From assembly GCA_016873275.1 (NCBI GenBank), contig VGXO01000003.1:60460-124459 (forward strand): DNA of 64,000 nucleotides. The letters run 5' to 3'. The translations under genes and the position numbers were made by a program. Every line of letters begins with the position of its first letter. Within the stretch, counting starts at the first letter, position 1. Positions 1 through 7,960 of the stretch are shown here, in pieces. This DNA is from Phycisphaerae bacterium (GTDB taxonomy: Bacteria; Planctomycetota; Phycisphaerae; Phycisphaerales; SM1A02). Below the pieces are notes generated by a model. The model saw nothing but the letters and a program-made list of their open reading frames with translations. It made no database searches and was not told the DNA's origin.

Positions 1-726
1 GGACAGCGTCGCGACCCGGCGACCCCTCAGCCAATCCATGGACGCGAGCTCCGGACCGGCCGTCCCGCGATGGATCTCGAGCAAGCTCCAGGCGTGGCTC
101 GTCCATGCGACGGGAGGTCGTCCGTGAGCCCGCTCGATGCGGGACGCGAGGCGAGGGTCCACCCCGGGGGCTCGCGTGACGATCACCACGTCCGCGCGAC
201 GAAGCCCGCCCACCGGCTCGCGGAGCCATCCGGCGGGCACGAGCCGGTCATCGAGTCCCGGTCGCGTCGCATCGACCAGCACGACGTCGAGGTCGCGGGC
301 GAGGCGACGGTGCTGGAAGCCATCGTCGAGGATCACGACGCTCGGCGGAGCAAGATCGACGCCCGACTCGAGGATCGCCCGTCGGCGATCGGCGCCGACG
401 ATCACCGGGATCGCGGGCAGCGCCTGGCGGTGCAGTTCCGCCTCGTCGCTTCGACCGTCGCGCGACTTGTAGCCGCGGAGCGCGACGATCGGACGCCGTT
501 CGGCGGCGTCGAGCATCCTCGCCACCTCGGCGACCATCGGCGTCTTGCCGGTCCCCCCGAGGGTCAGGTTGCCGATCGAGACGACCGGACACGGGAGCCG
601 CGCCACGCCTCGACCCGCGTCGAATCGTCGATTCCGGACCGCCACCGCCGCGCCGTAGATCCACGAGGGGAGCGCCCAGAGGATCGATGGACCTCCGACG
701 GGCCCGCGGGCGATCGAGGAGGTCAC
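1..726 (-). CDS. lpxK: Tetraacyldisaccharide 4'-kinase LpxK (3' end outside window)
   Basis: LpxK phosphorylates the 4' position of the lipid A disaccharide at the inner face of the cytoplasmic membrane. Reading the minus strand from a GTG at 726 gives an uninterrupted frame of 242 codons that runs off the window at base 1; the family is about 330-370 residues, so roughly a third is missing. The diagnostic P-loop region PVVSIGNLTLGGTGKTP is visible about 55 residues in, after an N-terminal stretch (PSWIYGAAVAVRNRRFD) that matches the membrane-associated LpxK N-terminus. Further on, VVILDDGFQHRRLARDLDVV contains the conserved DDGFQH motif. The GTG overlaps the TGA of the preceding membrane protein gene (GTGA), so it is the last visible gene of a Maf-membrane protein-lpxK operon. 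It implies a Gram-negative type outer membrane with lipid A. Confidence 0.93.
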   Translation of the reverse strand, partial: MTSSIARGPVGGPSILWALPSWIYGAAVAVRNRRFDAGRGVARLPCPVVSIGNLTLGGTGKTPMVAEVARMLDAAERRPIVALRGYKSRDGRSDEAELHRQALPAIPVIVGADRRRAILESGVDLAPPSVVILDDGFQHRRLARDLDVVLVDATRPGLDDRLVPAGWLREPVGGLRRADVVIVTRAPGVDPRLASRIERAHGRPPVAWTSHAWSLLEIHRGTAGPELASMDWLRGRRVATLS

Positions 727-1094
727 GTCGCCTGCTCGCGTCGGGGCGAAGGTCCGACTCGCTCGATCAGTCGTCGACGCTCGCGTCGATGGAGCACCAT
801 CGTGCTGAGGACGTCCGCGACCGCCGTCAGCACGATGAGCAGCAGGATGCCCATGCACGCCACCCATCCGGTGACGTAGCCGACCGGATCGACCCGGTGA
901 TCGATGACGGCGGAGCACCAGACCAATCCCGGAAGCAGCAGCATCGAGAGCAGGATCGAGAAGCGGCGCAGGCGACGCGATGCCTCAGGAATCCCGGGTC
1001 GCTCGAGCCGACGCCAGTACCAGGCGCTCGCCGCGGCGAGCCCCACGGCGATCGCGACCGCCACGCCAAGAGGCAGGTCGGTCGAGGCGATCAC
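723..1094 (-). CDS. Small hypothetical membrane protein between Maf and LpxK
   Basis: A 123-residue protein that I do not recognise. The GTG start at 1094 overlaps the Maf stop codon (GTGA), and its own stop overlaps the lpxK start in the same way, so it is translationally coupled on both sides. Three hydrophobic segments are visible, about residues 7-27, 48-67 and 73-98, followed by a strongly basic C-terminal tail (LHRRERRRLIER). The basic tail after the last membrane segment suggests a cytoplasmic C-terminus. A longer frame upstream exists only because it lies antisense to coding sequence and inside Maf in another frame. Function is unknown; the position beside lpxK hints at an envelope role, but that is inference. 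Confidence 0.7.
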   Translation of the reverse strand: MIASTDLPLGVAVAIAVGLAAASAWYWRRLERPGIPEASRRLRRFSILLSMLLLPGLVWCSAVIDHRVDPVGYVTGWVACMGILLLIVLTAVADVLSTMVLHRRERRRLIERVGPSPRREQAT

Positions 1095-1744
1095 GCGGTC
1101 CCCCCACGCTCGGCTTGCGCGAGTTCGCGAAGGACGCTCTCCACCGGGAGCCCAAGAACGACCTGGGGATCGCCGACGCAGCGGATGGACCATCCCGCGC
1201 GACGAACCTCGTCGAGGCTGTAGCCGCCCGCCTTGCCCTGCCATGCTCCCGAGTCGAGATGCGACCGCACCAACGCAGCCGAGGGACGATCCACGGCGAC
1301 CAAGGCAGCCTCCGCCCAGAGGCGTCGCGTCGGCGGAAGTGCTTCTCCGACCCGCACGAGGCATACGCCGGTGACGGTCCGGTGCTCGCGATCGAAGAGC
1401 GATTCGAGCATCCGCCTTGCATGCTCGCGGTCGCTCGGCTTGCCGAGCAACCTCCCGTCCAGGTCGCGGATGGTGTCGGCGGCGAGCACCCAGGTGCCCG
1501 CCGGGAGGTCCCCTTGGGTCAGGACGTCCCGTGCCTTCAGCCACGCCAACGCCGTCGCCGCGACCACCGGTCCGACGTCCGCGGCGAGGGGGACGAGCGC
1601 GTCGTCGATCCTCGCCGGTCGCACCAAGGCAGTGAAGCCGTGCGCCTCGAGCAGGCGGAGCCTCCGAGGCGAGCGGCTCGCGAGGACGAGGTCCGGGAGC
1701 CTGCGATCCCGACGGGCTTGCACTGAGGCGGTTGACACTGCCAC
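1091..1744 (-). CDS. Maf-family nucleotide pyrophosphatase
   Basis: Maf proteins hydrolyse non-canonical or modified nucleoside triphosphates (house-cleaning) and some affect septum formation. The N-terminal motif LVLASRSPRRLRLLE and the acidic motif AADTIRDLDGRLLGKP are the family signatures, and GKAGGYSLDE takes the place of the usual AGxYxIxG region. About 217 residues from a GTG at 1744; the family is about 190-210, so the GTG at 1723 (210 residues) is an alternative. I prefer 1744 because a TATTCT box ends exactly 8 bases upstream, matching the leaderless arrangement seen at other genes here, and no ribosome binding site precedes either GTG. It is the first gene of the operon leading into lpxK and is divergent from the Ser/Thr kinase gene. 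Confidence 0.88.
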   Translation of the reverse strand: MAVSTASVQARRDRRLPDLVLASRSPRRLRLLEAHGFTALVRPARIDDALVPLAADVGPVVAATALAWLKARDVLTQGDLPAGTWVLAADTIRDLDGRLLGKPSDREHARRMLESLFDREHRTVTGVCLVRVGEALPPTRRLWAEAALVAVDRPSAALVRSHLDSGAWQGKAGGYSLDEVRRAGWSIRCVGDPQVVLGLPVESVLRELAQAERGGTA

Positions 1745-1760
1745 GGGTATGAAGAATAGT
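1732..1760 (+). promoter_or_regulatory. Divergent promoter region for the kinase gene and maf
   Basis: On the plus strand TTGACA at 1732-1737 is followed after 17 bases by AATAGT at 1755-1760, a good sigma-70 type pair for the Ser/Thr kinase gene starting at 1832. On the minus strand the overlapping box TATTCT (1758-1753) lies 8 bases before the maf GTG. The two -10 boxes overlap, so the two transcripts probably compete for polymerase. Confidence 0.55.
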
Positions 1761-1831
1761 CCGGGGCTCCGGGCGCTCCGGTCCGAACCGCCGCTGCACC
1801 CATTCCGCGGGTCCGTCCGAATCAGCCCCTC

Positions 1832-3154
1832 GTGGACACCTCCACCCCCGCCACCAGTCCCGACGAGCCGGTGCCCCCGACCGGCGACGCCGCCCCGACG
1901 CCTCGGAACGGCGATGCCTCGGACCGATCGCGAAGCGGCACGGGCTACGACACGGTGCTGGGCAGGCTGCTCGTCGAGCGGGGGTTCCTCAGCATCGAGG
2001 AGCTGCAGGACTGCCTCCGCCAACTCGCCGCGCGGACGCCGCCACCCACCCTTCCGGAGGTCCTTCTCCACGAGCGGCTCGTCACCGAACGGCAGCTCCA
2101 GCGGATTCGGTCGGAGATGGAGACCGACCGCGCGAGCCAGCACATCCCCGGCTACCGCATCATCAAGAAGCTCGGCGCCGGGGCGATGGCGACGGTGTAC
2201 CTCGCGAAGCAGATCAGCCTCGACCGCATGGTCGCGATCAAGTTGATGCCGCGTCGCTTCTCCTCGGACGCGAAGTTCATCGAGCGGTTCTACCGCGAGG
2301 GTCGCGCCGCCGCGAAGTTCAACGACCAGAACATCGTCGCCGCGTACGACGTCGGTCAGTCCGGCGATCAGCACTACTTCGTGATGGAGTTCGTGGACGG
2401 AGAGACCGTCCATGACCGCATCACCCGCAGCGGTCGCATCCCCGAGCGCGAGGCGATCGAGATCGTGCGGCAGGTCGCCTCGGCGCTGAAGCACGCCCAC
2501 TCGCAGGGCTTCATCCACCGCGACATCAAGCCCAAGAACATCATGCTGAGCAAGGGCGGCGTCGTGAAGCTGGCGGACCTCGGTCTCGCCCGCGGCGTCT
2601 CCGACCGCGAGGCCGCGGAGGCGGAGGCGGGGAAGGCGTACGGCACCCCCTACTACATCAGTCCCGAGCAGATCCGCGGTCTCCGCGAGATCGGTCCAGC
2701 GGCGGACCTCTACGGACTCGGCGCGACCTTCTATCACATGGTCGCCGGGCGGGTCCCCTTCTCCGGCAAGACGCCCAACGAGGTGATGAACCGCCACCTC
2801 AAGTCCGAGCTCACGCCGCCGGACCACGTGAACCCGCAGCTCTCCTCGGGCACCGCGCAGGTGATCGAGATGCTGCTCGAGAAGGATCCTGCCAAGCGTC
2901 ATCAGGACGCCGGACAACTGCTCGAGGACCTCGACTCCGTCGCCCGGGGCGAGTCCCCGGTGCACGCCCGCGGCCACTCCGACCTCGGCGCGGTCGCGGC
3001 GGCGATCGTCGCCTCGCCATCGACGCCGCCCCCGGTCGCCACCGAGGTTCGAAGCGCGAGCGGCGGCTCGTCGATCAGCCCCGTGCTCGTCGCCATCCTG
3101 GCGGCGAGCATCGTCGGGAACCTGGTGCTGATGGTCGTCGTGCTCTCCAAGTGA
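1832..3154 (+). CDS. Membrane-anchored Ser/Thr protein kinase with GspE-like N-terminal region
   Basis: A Hanks-type protein kinase of 440 residues that phosphorylates Ser/Thr of unknown partners. Start is a GTG at 1832. Residues 42-100 (LGRLLVERGFLSIEELQDCL and a second similar helix pair) resemble the MshEN/GspE N-terminal fold. The kinase domain spans about 108-370: Gly loop LGAGAMATVY, Lys137 in VAIK, catalytic loop HRDIKPKN (Asp231, Asn236), and DLG at 249-251 in place of DFG, a variant seen in other bacterial kinases. APE is represented by SPEQIRG. A single membrane segment lies near 413-437 with only a few residues after it, so the kinase domain faces the cytoplasm and there is no extracellular sensor. 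It stands alone with its own promoter (TTGACA/AATAGT). Confidence 0.92.
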   Translation: MDTSTPATSPDEPVPPTGDAAPTPRNGDASDRSRSGTGYDTVLGRLLVERGFLSIEELQDCLRQLAARTPPPTLPEVLLHERLVTERQLQRIRSEMETDRASQHIPGYRIIKKLGAGAMATVYLAKQISLDRMVAIKLMPRRFSSDAKFIERFYREGRAAAKFNDQNIVAAYDVGQSGDQHYFVMEFVDGETVHDRITRSGRIPEREAIEIVRQVASALKHAHSQGFIHRDIKPKNIMLSKGGVVKLADLGLARGVSDREAAEAEAGKAYGTPYYISPEQIRGLREIGPAADLYGLGATFYHMVAGRVPFSGKTPNEVMNRHLKSELTPPDHVNPQLSSGTAQVIEMLLEKDPAKRHQDAGQLLEDLDSVARGESPVHARGHSDLGAVAAAIVASPSTPPPVATEVRSASGGSSISPVLVAILAASIVGNLVLMVVVLSK

Positions 3155-3184
3155 CGACCTTCGTTGCGCGTCGGGTCTGATCCG

Positions 3185-3712
3185 CTACGCCGACACCTCG
3201 AGCAGGACCTCCACCTCGACCGACGCGCCCCGGGGAAGCGAGGGAGATCCCACGGCGGCTCGCGCGTGGCGTCCGGACTCTCCGAACACCTCGAGCATCA
3301 GTTGGCTCGCTCCATCGGCGACCTTCGGATGGTCTTCGAAGGAAGGATCGCTCGCGACGAACACGCCGAGCCGCACGACCCTCCGCACCAAGGAGAGACG
3401 TCCGCCGAGCTCCGCGGAGGCGATGGCGAGGGCGTTCAGCCCGCACTGCCTCGCAGCCTCGATCGCGAGCTCGACCGAGGTCCGCGAGGGAACCGGACCC
3501 ATCGCCATCAGCGTGCCGCCCCGAAAGGGGATCTGACCGGCGATGAAGAGGAGCGATCCGCTGCGGACGCAGGGCACGTAGGCGGCGACCGGGCGCGGCG
3601 GTTCCGGAAGGACCAGTCCGAGCTCCGCGACGCGTCGGACGATCGGATCGACGGAAGGGTCCTGCGAGGAGTCCGAAGGTCTGGGCATGGAAGGCTCCGA
3701 CGTCGAGGTCAT
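3185..3712 (-). CDS. RidA/YjgF-family protein
   Basis: RidA-like proteins hydrolyse reactive enamine/imine intermediates; this one belongs to the branch marked by LGLVLPEPPRPVAAYVPCVR near the N-terminus, followed by SGSLLFIAGQIPFRGG. The C-terminal RHARAAVGSPSLPRGASVEV keeps the arginine and the ProArgGly turn of the family trimer interface. It is 175 residues, longer than the usual 130-155, because of about 25 hydrophilic residues before the conserved domain; an internal start such as the ATG nine codons in is possible. It is convergent with the kinase gene (30 bases between stops) and monocistronic as far as seen. The exact substrate is unknown. Confidence 0.85.
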   Translation of the reverse strand: MTSTSEPSMPRPSDSSQDPSVDPIVRRVAELGLVLPEPPRPVAAYVPCVRSGSLLFIAGQIPFRGGTLMAMGPVPSRTSVELAIEAARQCGLNALAIASAELGGRLSLVRRVVRLGVFVASDPSFEDHPKVADGASQLMLEVFGESGRHARAAVGSPSLPRGASVEVEVLLEVSA

Positions 3713-3781
3713 GCTCTCGGACCTGCCGGATCCCGACCTCGCGATCCCTCATTTCGGCGAAAACTTGGAGCACGCGGGAAC

Positions 3782-3839
3782 TTGACCGTACCTTCGCCCG
3801 CAGTATGTTGTTGACGGCGGCGAGCGTTCCTCGCCGCCG
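3782..3839 (+). promoter_or_regulatory. Predicted promoter and 5' hairpin of the prepilin operon leader
   Basis: TTGACC at 3782-3787, a 16-base spacer and TATGTT at 3804-3809 form a plausible sigma-70 promoter. Just after the expected start site lies a 10-bp hairpin, CGGCGGCGAG (3815-3824) against CTCGCCGCCG (3830-3839) with loop CGTTC. If this promoter is used, the mRNA would begin with a stable hairpin and carry a leader of about 600 bases before the first prepilin gene. Confidence 0.4.
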
Positions 3840-4411
3840 GACCGGCTGCGGCAGTACCGAGACGAACCGCGACCCATCATCCAGGCTTCCTTCAGCGGTT
3901 CCGACTCACCCCGCACTCATTCGTCGATCGCGACCCCGATTCATCGTCAGGTCGCAGCCAGTCGACATCCCGAGACCGCCGCCCGCCGCCTCCCGCGTCG
4001 GGCAGACGCGTCCCTTCGCCGGAACTGCTTGAGAGTCGTTCCGACGAGGGCTGGTCGGCTGAGGACGTCGGACAAGAGTTGCCCGCCATCTCCTCCCAAC
4101 CATCGTCGAAGCGTGGTGCGTTGACGCACCATGACCCGACGGCGAGCTGCCAGAACGCCACGGCGCGGTCGTGAGTGGGATCGCCAAGCACCGCCTTGGA
4201 CTGACCTCGACTGACCTAGACCGTGTTGGACCGTCTAGGACCTTGGTCGGGCTCCACGCGGAAGCAACGCTCGGCACCCAAGCACGCCGACCCGGTCGCC
4301 GGTCACCATCGTTCTAGGTCCTTCGGCTTCATCCATCCCGCCGTTCGGCGGGCTGGTCTCTCGCAACGAGCGGGCGTTCCGCTCGAGGTACTTCAGAAGG
4401 AGACATTGCCC
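3840..4411 (+). other. Long non-coding leader upstream of the prepilin pair
   Basis: No convincing gene is seen in these 570 bases; short frames on both strands have unlike codon use and no recognisable protein. The base composition is visibly less GC-rich than flanking genes. It holds a perfect hairpin TGGTGCG-TTGA-CGCACCA at 4114-4131, and a stretch at about 4199-4245 with repeated GACTGACCT and an inverted CTAGAC...GTCTAG pair. A ribosome binding site AGAAGGAG precedes the ATG at 4412. It may be a structured 5' untranslated region. Confidence 0.5.
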
Positions 4412-5344
4412 ATGACCGTTCGACCCAAGGAGAGGGGCTTCACCCTCGTCGAGTTGCTGGTCGTGATCGGAATCATCGCGACTCTGATCGGCCTGCTGCT
4501 CCCGGCGCTCGCCAAGGCGCAGGCGACTGCCAAGAGCGCCAAGGACCTCCAGCAGCAGACCGAGGTCGTGAAGAGCCTGATCACGTCGTCCAACAACGAC
4601 ATCCGACAGCGGTTCCTCACCCCAGGCTTGGTCAACCGCCAGGCAACCCAGATCGGCAACCAGCAGGTTCAGATCCAGGGTCAGGGCAGCGAGGACGTCA
4701 CCCAGAACACCACCCGCGGTCTCTTCTCGGCGCTCATCGCCCAGGAGTACTTCAAGCCGGAGCTCTGCTACGGTCCGACCGAGGTGAACGGCGTCGTCCA
4801 GGTCAAGACCGACTACGACTACACCCAGTACAACCCGAGCCAGGACAAGTACTGGGACACGACCTTCGACGACAAGATCAACTTCCCCGTCGGCAGCGGC
4901 GTGTGCAACACCTCGTACGCCAACCTCATCCTCGCCGGCGAGCGCAAGAAGGCGAACTGGCGGCAGGTCGGCAACGGGCGTCCCCGACCGGTCATCTCGA
5001 CCCGCGGCACCAAGGACGGCGTGCTGACGGGCGATGAGTTCACCAAGAGCCCGACGATTCTGCTCCACGGTAGCTCGAAGGAGTGGCAGGGCTACGGCGT
5101 GTTCAACGACGCCCGCGGCGTGCAGTGGAAGAGCCCCTTTCCCGACGACGTCGAGTACGAGTGCGGCTCGGTGACCCTCCGCAAGGACAACGTCTTCGCG
5201 GCGGAGTTCCCCTGCGGCATCCCCGGCAACAACAACGTCCGCGCCGGCGACACTTGGATCGGCATCTGCCAGGCGGTCACCGCCAACACCCAGTACGGCG
5301 AGGGTCTCGCCAACGTCAAGACCGACCGTCTGCTCGACTCGTGA
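4412..5344 (+). CDS. Prepilin-like protein with H-X9-DG-like motif (first of pair)
   Basis: A 310-residue protein with a type IV prepilin leader: short basic stretch, cleavage site before Phe in ERGFTLVELLVVIGIIATLI, Glu at +5 and a hydrophobic helix. Start at 4412 is set by AGAAGGAG just upstream; earlier in-frame codons lie in the leader region. The body is homologous to the next gene: both have G.(S/P)EDVTQN, a central cysteine/tyrosine-rich part here, and a His followed by EW and an Asn-Asp turn (HGSSKEWQGYGVFNDARGVQ), resembling the H-X9-DG motif of abundant planctomycete pseudopilin proteins. Likely processed by a prepilin peptidase (none in window) and exported through a type II/IV-like assembly system. 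Function unknown. Confidence 0.8.
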   Translation: MTVRPKERGFTLVELLVVIGIIATLIGLLLPALAKAQATAKSAKDLQQQTEVVKSLITSSNNDIRQRFLTPGLVNRQATQIGNQQVQIQGQGSEDVTQNTTRGLFSALIAQEYFKPELCYGPTEVNGVVQVKTDYDYTQYNPSQDKYWDTTFDDKINFPVGSGVCNTSYANLILAGERKKANWRQVGNGRPRPVISTRGTKDGVLTGDEFTKSPTILLHGSSKEWQGYGVFNDARGVQWKSPFPDDVEYECGSVTLRKDNVFAAEFPCGIPGNNNVRAGDTWIGICQAVTANTQYGEGLANVKTDRLLDS

Positions 5345-5388
5345 GCCGTCGTCGAATCATTCCTCCACCTGATCAGGAGCAACTCATC

Positions 5389-6246
5389 ATGAACCGAACG
5401 AACAACAAGCAGGGCTTCACCCTCGTCGAGCTGCTGGTGGTCATCGCGATCATCGGCATCCTGCTCGCGATCCTCCTGCCGGCGCTCGCCCGCGCCCGCG
5501 CCACCGCTCGTGCCACCCGCGACGCCACCCAGCTGAAGCAGGTCCACAGCGGCTGGCTGACCTCGGCGGCGCAGTCCGGCGGCATCTTCCCGACCCCCGG
5601 TCTCAAGCGTCGGCTTCCCGTGAACGGTCAGCTGATCATGGGTCGCGGTCCGGAGGACGTCACGCAGAACAGCCATGCGAACGTCCACTCGCTCGCGGTC
5701 ATGGAGAACCTCTACCCCGCGGAGCTCCTCGTGAGCACCGCCGAGGTGAGCCCGAACGTCTCCACGATGACCTTCTACGAGTACGACCGCAAGAACCCCG
5801 CCCAGAACGTGTACTGGGACGACCGGATGCGGTCGGACCTCCTCGCGGTCTCGCACACCTCCTATGCAGCGTTGCCGCTCGCGGGTCCCCGCAAGGCGAA
5901 GCACTGGAACAGCTCCAGCGACTCGTCCTTCGCGACCCTCGGCAACCGCGGTTGCAAGGACGGCGACGTGCAGCAGATGCTGAACTCGAAGACCTCCGAG
6001 ATCCACGGTCCGCCGCGGGAGTGGTGGGGTCACATCGTCTACAACGACAACAGCGTCCAGCTCGAGAAGACGTTCTTCCCCGAGAAGTTCAAGCGGGTCG
6101 GCACGAACAACGCGTTCGACAACACGTTCAAGAACGACCTCGGCTCGGCGTCCTCGGGCACGGGCAGCGACGTGTGGCTCTACCTGGTGAAGTCGATGGG
6201 CGGCAACGCGAACGCCGTCACCATTCCCACCGACAACTGGGACTGA
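5389..6246 (+). CDS. Prepilin-like protein with H-X9-DG-like motif (second of pair)
   Basis: A 285-residue paralogue of the gene just upstream, 44 bases away, with AGGAG at 5375-5379 setting the ATG at 5389. The leader QGFTLVELLVVIAIIGILLA is an almost ideal type IV prepilin signal with Glu+5. The body shares GPEDVTQNSH, then PAEL.VSTAEV, and HGPPREWWGHIVYNDNSVQ with its neighbour, so the two arose by duplication, though overall similarity outside these blocks is low. Probably co-transcribed with the first protein and ended by the hairpin terminator at 6270. The two may co-assemble as pseudopilins or surface-exposed subunits. Confidence 0.8.
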   Translation: MNRTNNKQGFTLVELLVVIAIIGILLAILLPALARARATARATRDATQLKQVHSGWLTSAAQSGGIFPTPGLKRRLPVNGQLIMGRGPEDVTQNSHANVHSLAVMENLYPAELLVSTAEVSPNVSTMTFYEYDRKNPAQNVYWDDRMRSDLLAVSHTSYAALPLAGPRKAKHWNSSSDSSFATLGNRGCKDGDVQQMLNSKTSEIHGPPREWWGHIVYNDNSVQLEKTFFPEKFKRVGTNNAFDNTFKNDLGSASSGTGSDVWLYLVKSMGGNANAVTIPTDNWD

Positions 6247-6269
6247 GCAACCTTCTCGACGCAGCCTTC

Positions 6270-6304
6270 CGCCGACCGGTCCTCGGACCGGTCGGCGTGT
6301 TTTT
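6270..6304 (+). terminator. Rho-independent terminator after prepilin pair
   Basis: A perfect 12-bp hairpin, CGCCGACCGGTC (6270-6281), loop CTCG, GACCGGTCGGCG (6286-6297), followed by TGTTTTT. It is the clearest intrinsic terminator in the window and lies 23 bases after the second prepilin stop codon. Confidence 0.92.
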
Positions 6305-6334
6305 GCGCCGCGATGAAACGCGCCCCGGCATCCG

Positions 6335-6346
6335 TACAATCGCGCC
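6335..6346 (+). promoter_or_regulatory. Predicted -10 box directly before the long NfeD gene (leaderless)
   Basis: TACAAT at 6335-6340 is separated from the ATG at 6347 by only 6 bases, so transcription would begin at or next to the start codon. No ribosome binding site and no clear -35 box are seen. Confidence 0.5.
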
Positions 6347-7960
6347 ATGCCGTGGCTTGCCGGACTGGTGCTCCTCGCCGCCGCCTCGCAGGTCGAGGCG
6401 GTGCCCGCCGCGCGGCAGGCGAACCTCGTCGCGGTGCTGCCGGTCCATGGCGAGATCGACCGCGTGACGCAGCGGTCCCTCGAGCGCCGACTGCAGGAGG
6501 CGACGAGGCTTGGCGCCGGCGCGGTGGTGATCGACCTCGACACGCCCGGCGGCGAGATGCTCGCGACGCTCGAGATCTGCCACCTGCTCCGCACGGCGGC
6601 GCCGGCGAACACCGTGGCGTGGATCAATCCCAAGGCGTTCTCCGCCGGAACGATCATCGCCCTCGCCTGCCGCGACACGGTGGTGCATCCCGAGTCGGTC
6701 TTCGGAGACGCCGCGCCGATCCAAGGTCTCCCGATCGTGGGGCTGCTCCAGCTGCCCGTCGCGGAGCGGGCGAAGCTGGAGGCGCCCCTCCTCTCCGAGG
6801 TGGTCGACAGCGCCCGGCGGCGCGGCATCGACGAGAAGCTCGTCCAATCGTTCATCGCCGTCACCATGGAGTTGTGGCTCATCGAGGAGATCCGCACCGG
6901 CGAGCGGATGTTCGTCGACGCCGGCGAGTACGAGATCGCCTTCGGCGAGCCGCCGCCCCGCCTGCGGCAGCGCGGCTCGCCGCGCGAGGTCGTGGCGCCA
7001 GTGGCGCCCGTGGAAGAGCCGGGCACGGCGCCCGACGCGTTCCTCGAGGATCCCGCCGACGCGACCGCGTCCATGCGGCGGATGCTCACGCCGGCGGACC
7101 GCGGGCAGTGGAGGCTCATCGGGCAGGTGATCGGGAGCGAGGAGCTCCTCACCGTCCGCGCCGACGAGGCGATCGCCTACGGGCTCGCGTCCACCAAGAT
7201 CGCCGACGTCGAGTCGCTCCGCGCCTACTTCGGCGCGACCGAGGTCGTTCGCCTCGACGAGACCTGGTCCGAGATGCTCGTGCGGTTCCTCGTCAGCTGG
7301 CCGGTCCGGCTCGTCCTGATCGCGGTGCTCCTCGTCGGTTTCTTCGTCGAGATCGCGTCGCCGGGATTCGGCGTCTTCGGCACCGCCGCCGCGCTGGCCC
7401 TCGTCGCCTTGATCGGCGCCCCCGCGCTCGCAGGACTCGCCCAGTGGTGGGAGGTGGCGCTCGTCCTCGTCGGTCTGGCGCTCGTCGCGATCGAGCTCTT
7501 CGTGCTGCCGGGCTTCGGGGTCGCCGGGGTCGCGGGGATCCTGTGCCTCTTCGTGGGGCTCGTCGGCACCTTCGTCGATGGCTCGATCGGCTCGGGTGAG
7601 TGGCAGCAGCAGCTCGTGACCGGGCTCGCCACGACGCTCGCGGCGGCGTTCGCTGCAGGCGTCGGGCTCTGGATGCTGTCGAGGCACTTCGGGGCGATCC
7701 GCGGATTGGATCGACTGGTGCTGCGAGGCGCCATCGATGGGACGACCACCGCGTCCGCGCGGGTCGAGCCCACGCGCGAGGATCTTCCGCCCGCCGGAGC
7801 GATGGGCGTGGCGGTGAGCCAGCTTCGTCCGAGCGGGCGCGTGGAGTTCGAAGGTCGCACCTTCGATGCCCGATCCGACGGATCCTTCGTGGAGCCGGGG
7901 ACCCCCGTGCGGTCCCGCGGCGAGAGGGATGGAACGCTCGAGGTGGAGCCGTGGACATGA
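6347..7960 (+). CDS. Long NfeD-family protein: ClpP-class membrane serine protease
   Basis: A 537-residue membrane protein with an N-terminal signal segment (1-18), a ClpP-fold protease domain (about 28-320) and a C-terminal NfeD region. HGEIDRVTQRSLERRLQEA and VVIDLDTPGGEMLATLE are typical of the family; the nucleophile is probably Ser99 in INPKAFSAGTIIALACRD. After residue 320 come four to five membrane segments and a soluble C-terminal OB-fold (about 475-537). The family cleaves hydrophobic C-termini of stomatin/flotillin-type partners; a short NfeD and a flotillin-like gene follow directly, matching the known association. The protease domain carries an unusual insertion (about 135-230) with a charged Pro/Glu-rich segment. 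Its stop overlaps the next start (ATGA). Confidence 0.88.
   Translation: MPWLAGLVLLAAASQVEAVPAARQANLVAVLPVHGEIDRVTQRSLERRLQEATRLGAGAVVIDLDTPGGEMLATLEICHLLRTAAPANTVAWINPKAFSAGTIIALACRDTVVHPESVFGDAAPIQGLPIVGLLQLPVAERAKLEAPLLSEVVDSARRRGIDEKLVQSFIAVTMELWLIEEIRTGERMFVDAGEYEIAFGEPPPRLRQRGSPREVVAPVAPVEEPGTAPDAFLEDPADATASMRRMLTPADRGQWRLIGQVIGSEELLTVRADEAIAYGLASTKIADVESLRAYFGATEVVRLDETWSEMLVRFLVSWPVRLVLIAVLLVGFFVEIASPGFGVFGTAAALALVALIGAPALAGLAQWWEVALVLVGLALVAIELFVLPGFGVAGVAGILCLFVGLVGTFVDGSIGSGEWQQQLVTGLATTLAAAFAAGVGLWMLSRHFGAIRGLDRLVLRGAIDGTTTASARVEPTREDLPPAGAMGVAVSQLRPSGRVEFEGRTFDARSDGSFVEPGTPVRSRGERDGTLEVEPWT

Noticed and set aside
3906..4277. Minus-strand frame of 123 residues in the prepilin leader region
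   Set aside because: No ribosome binding site, Ser/Arg/Thr-rich sequence with no conserved feature, and codon use unlike neighbouring genes.
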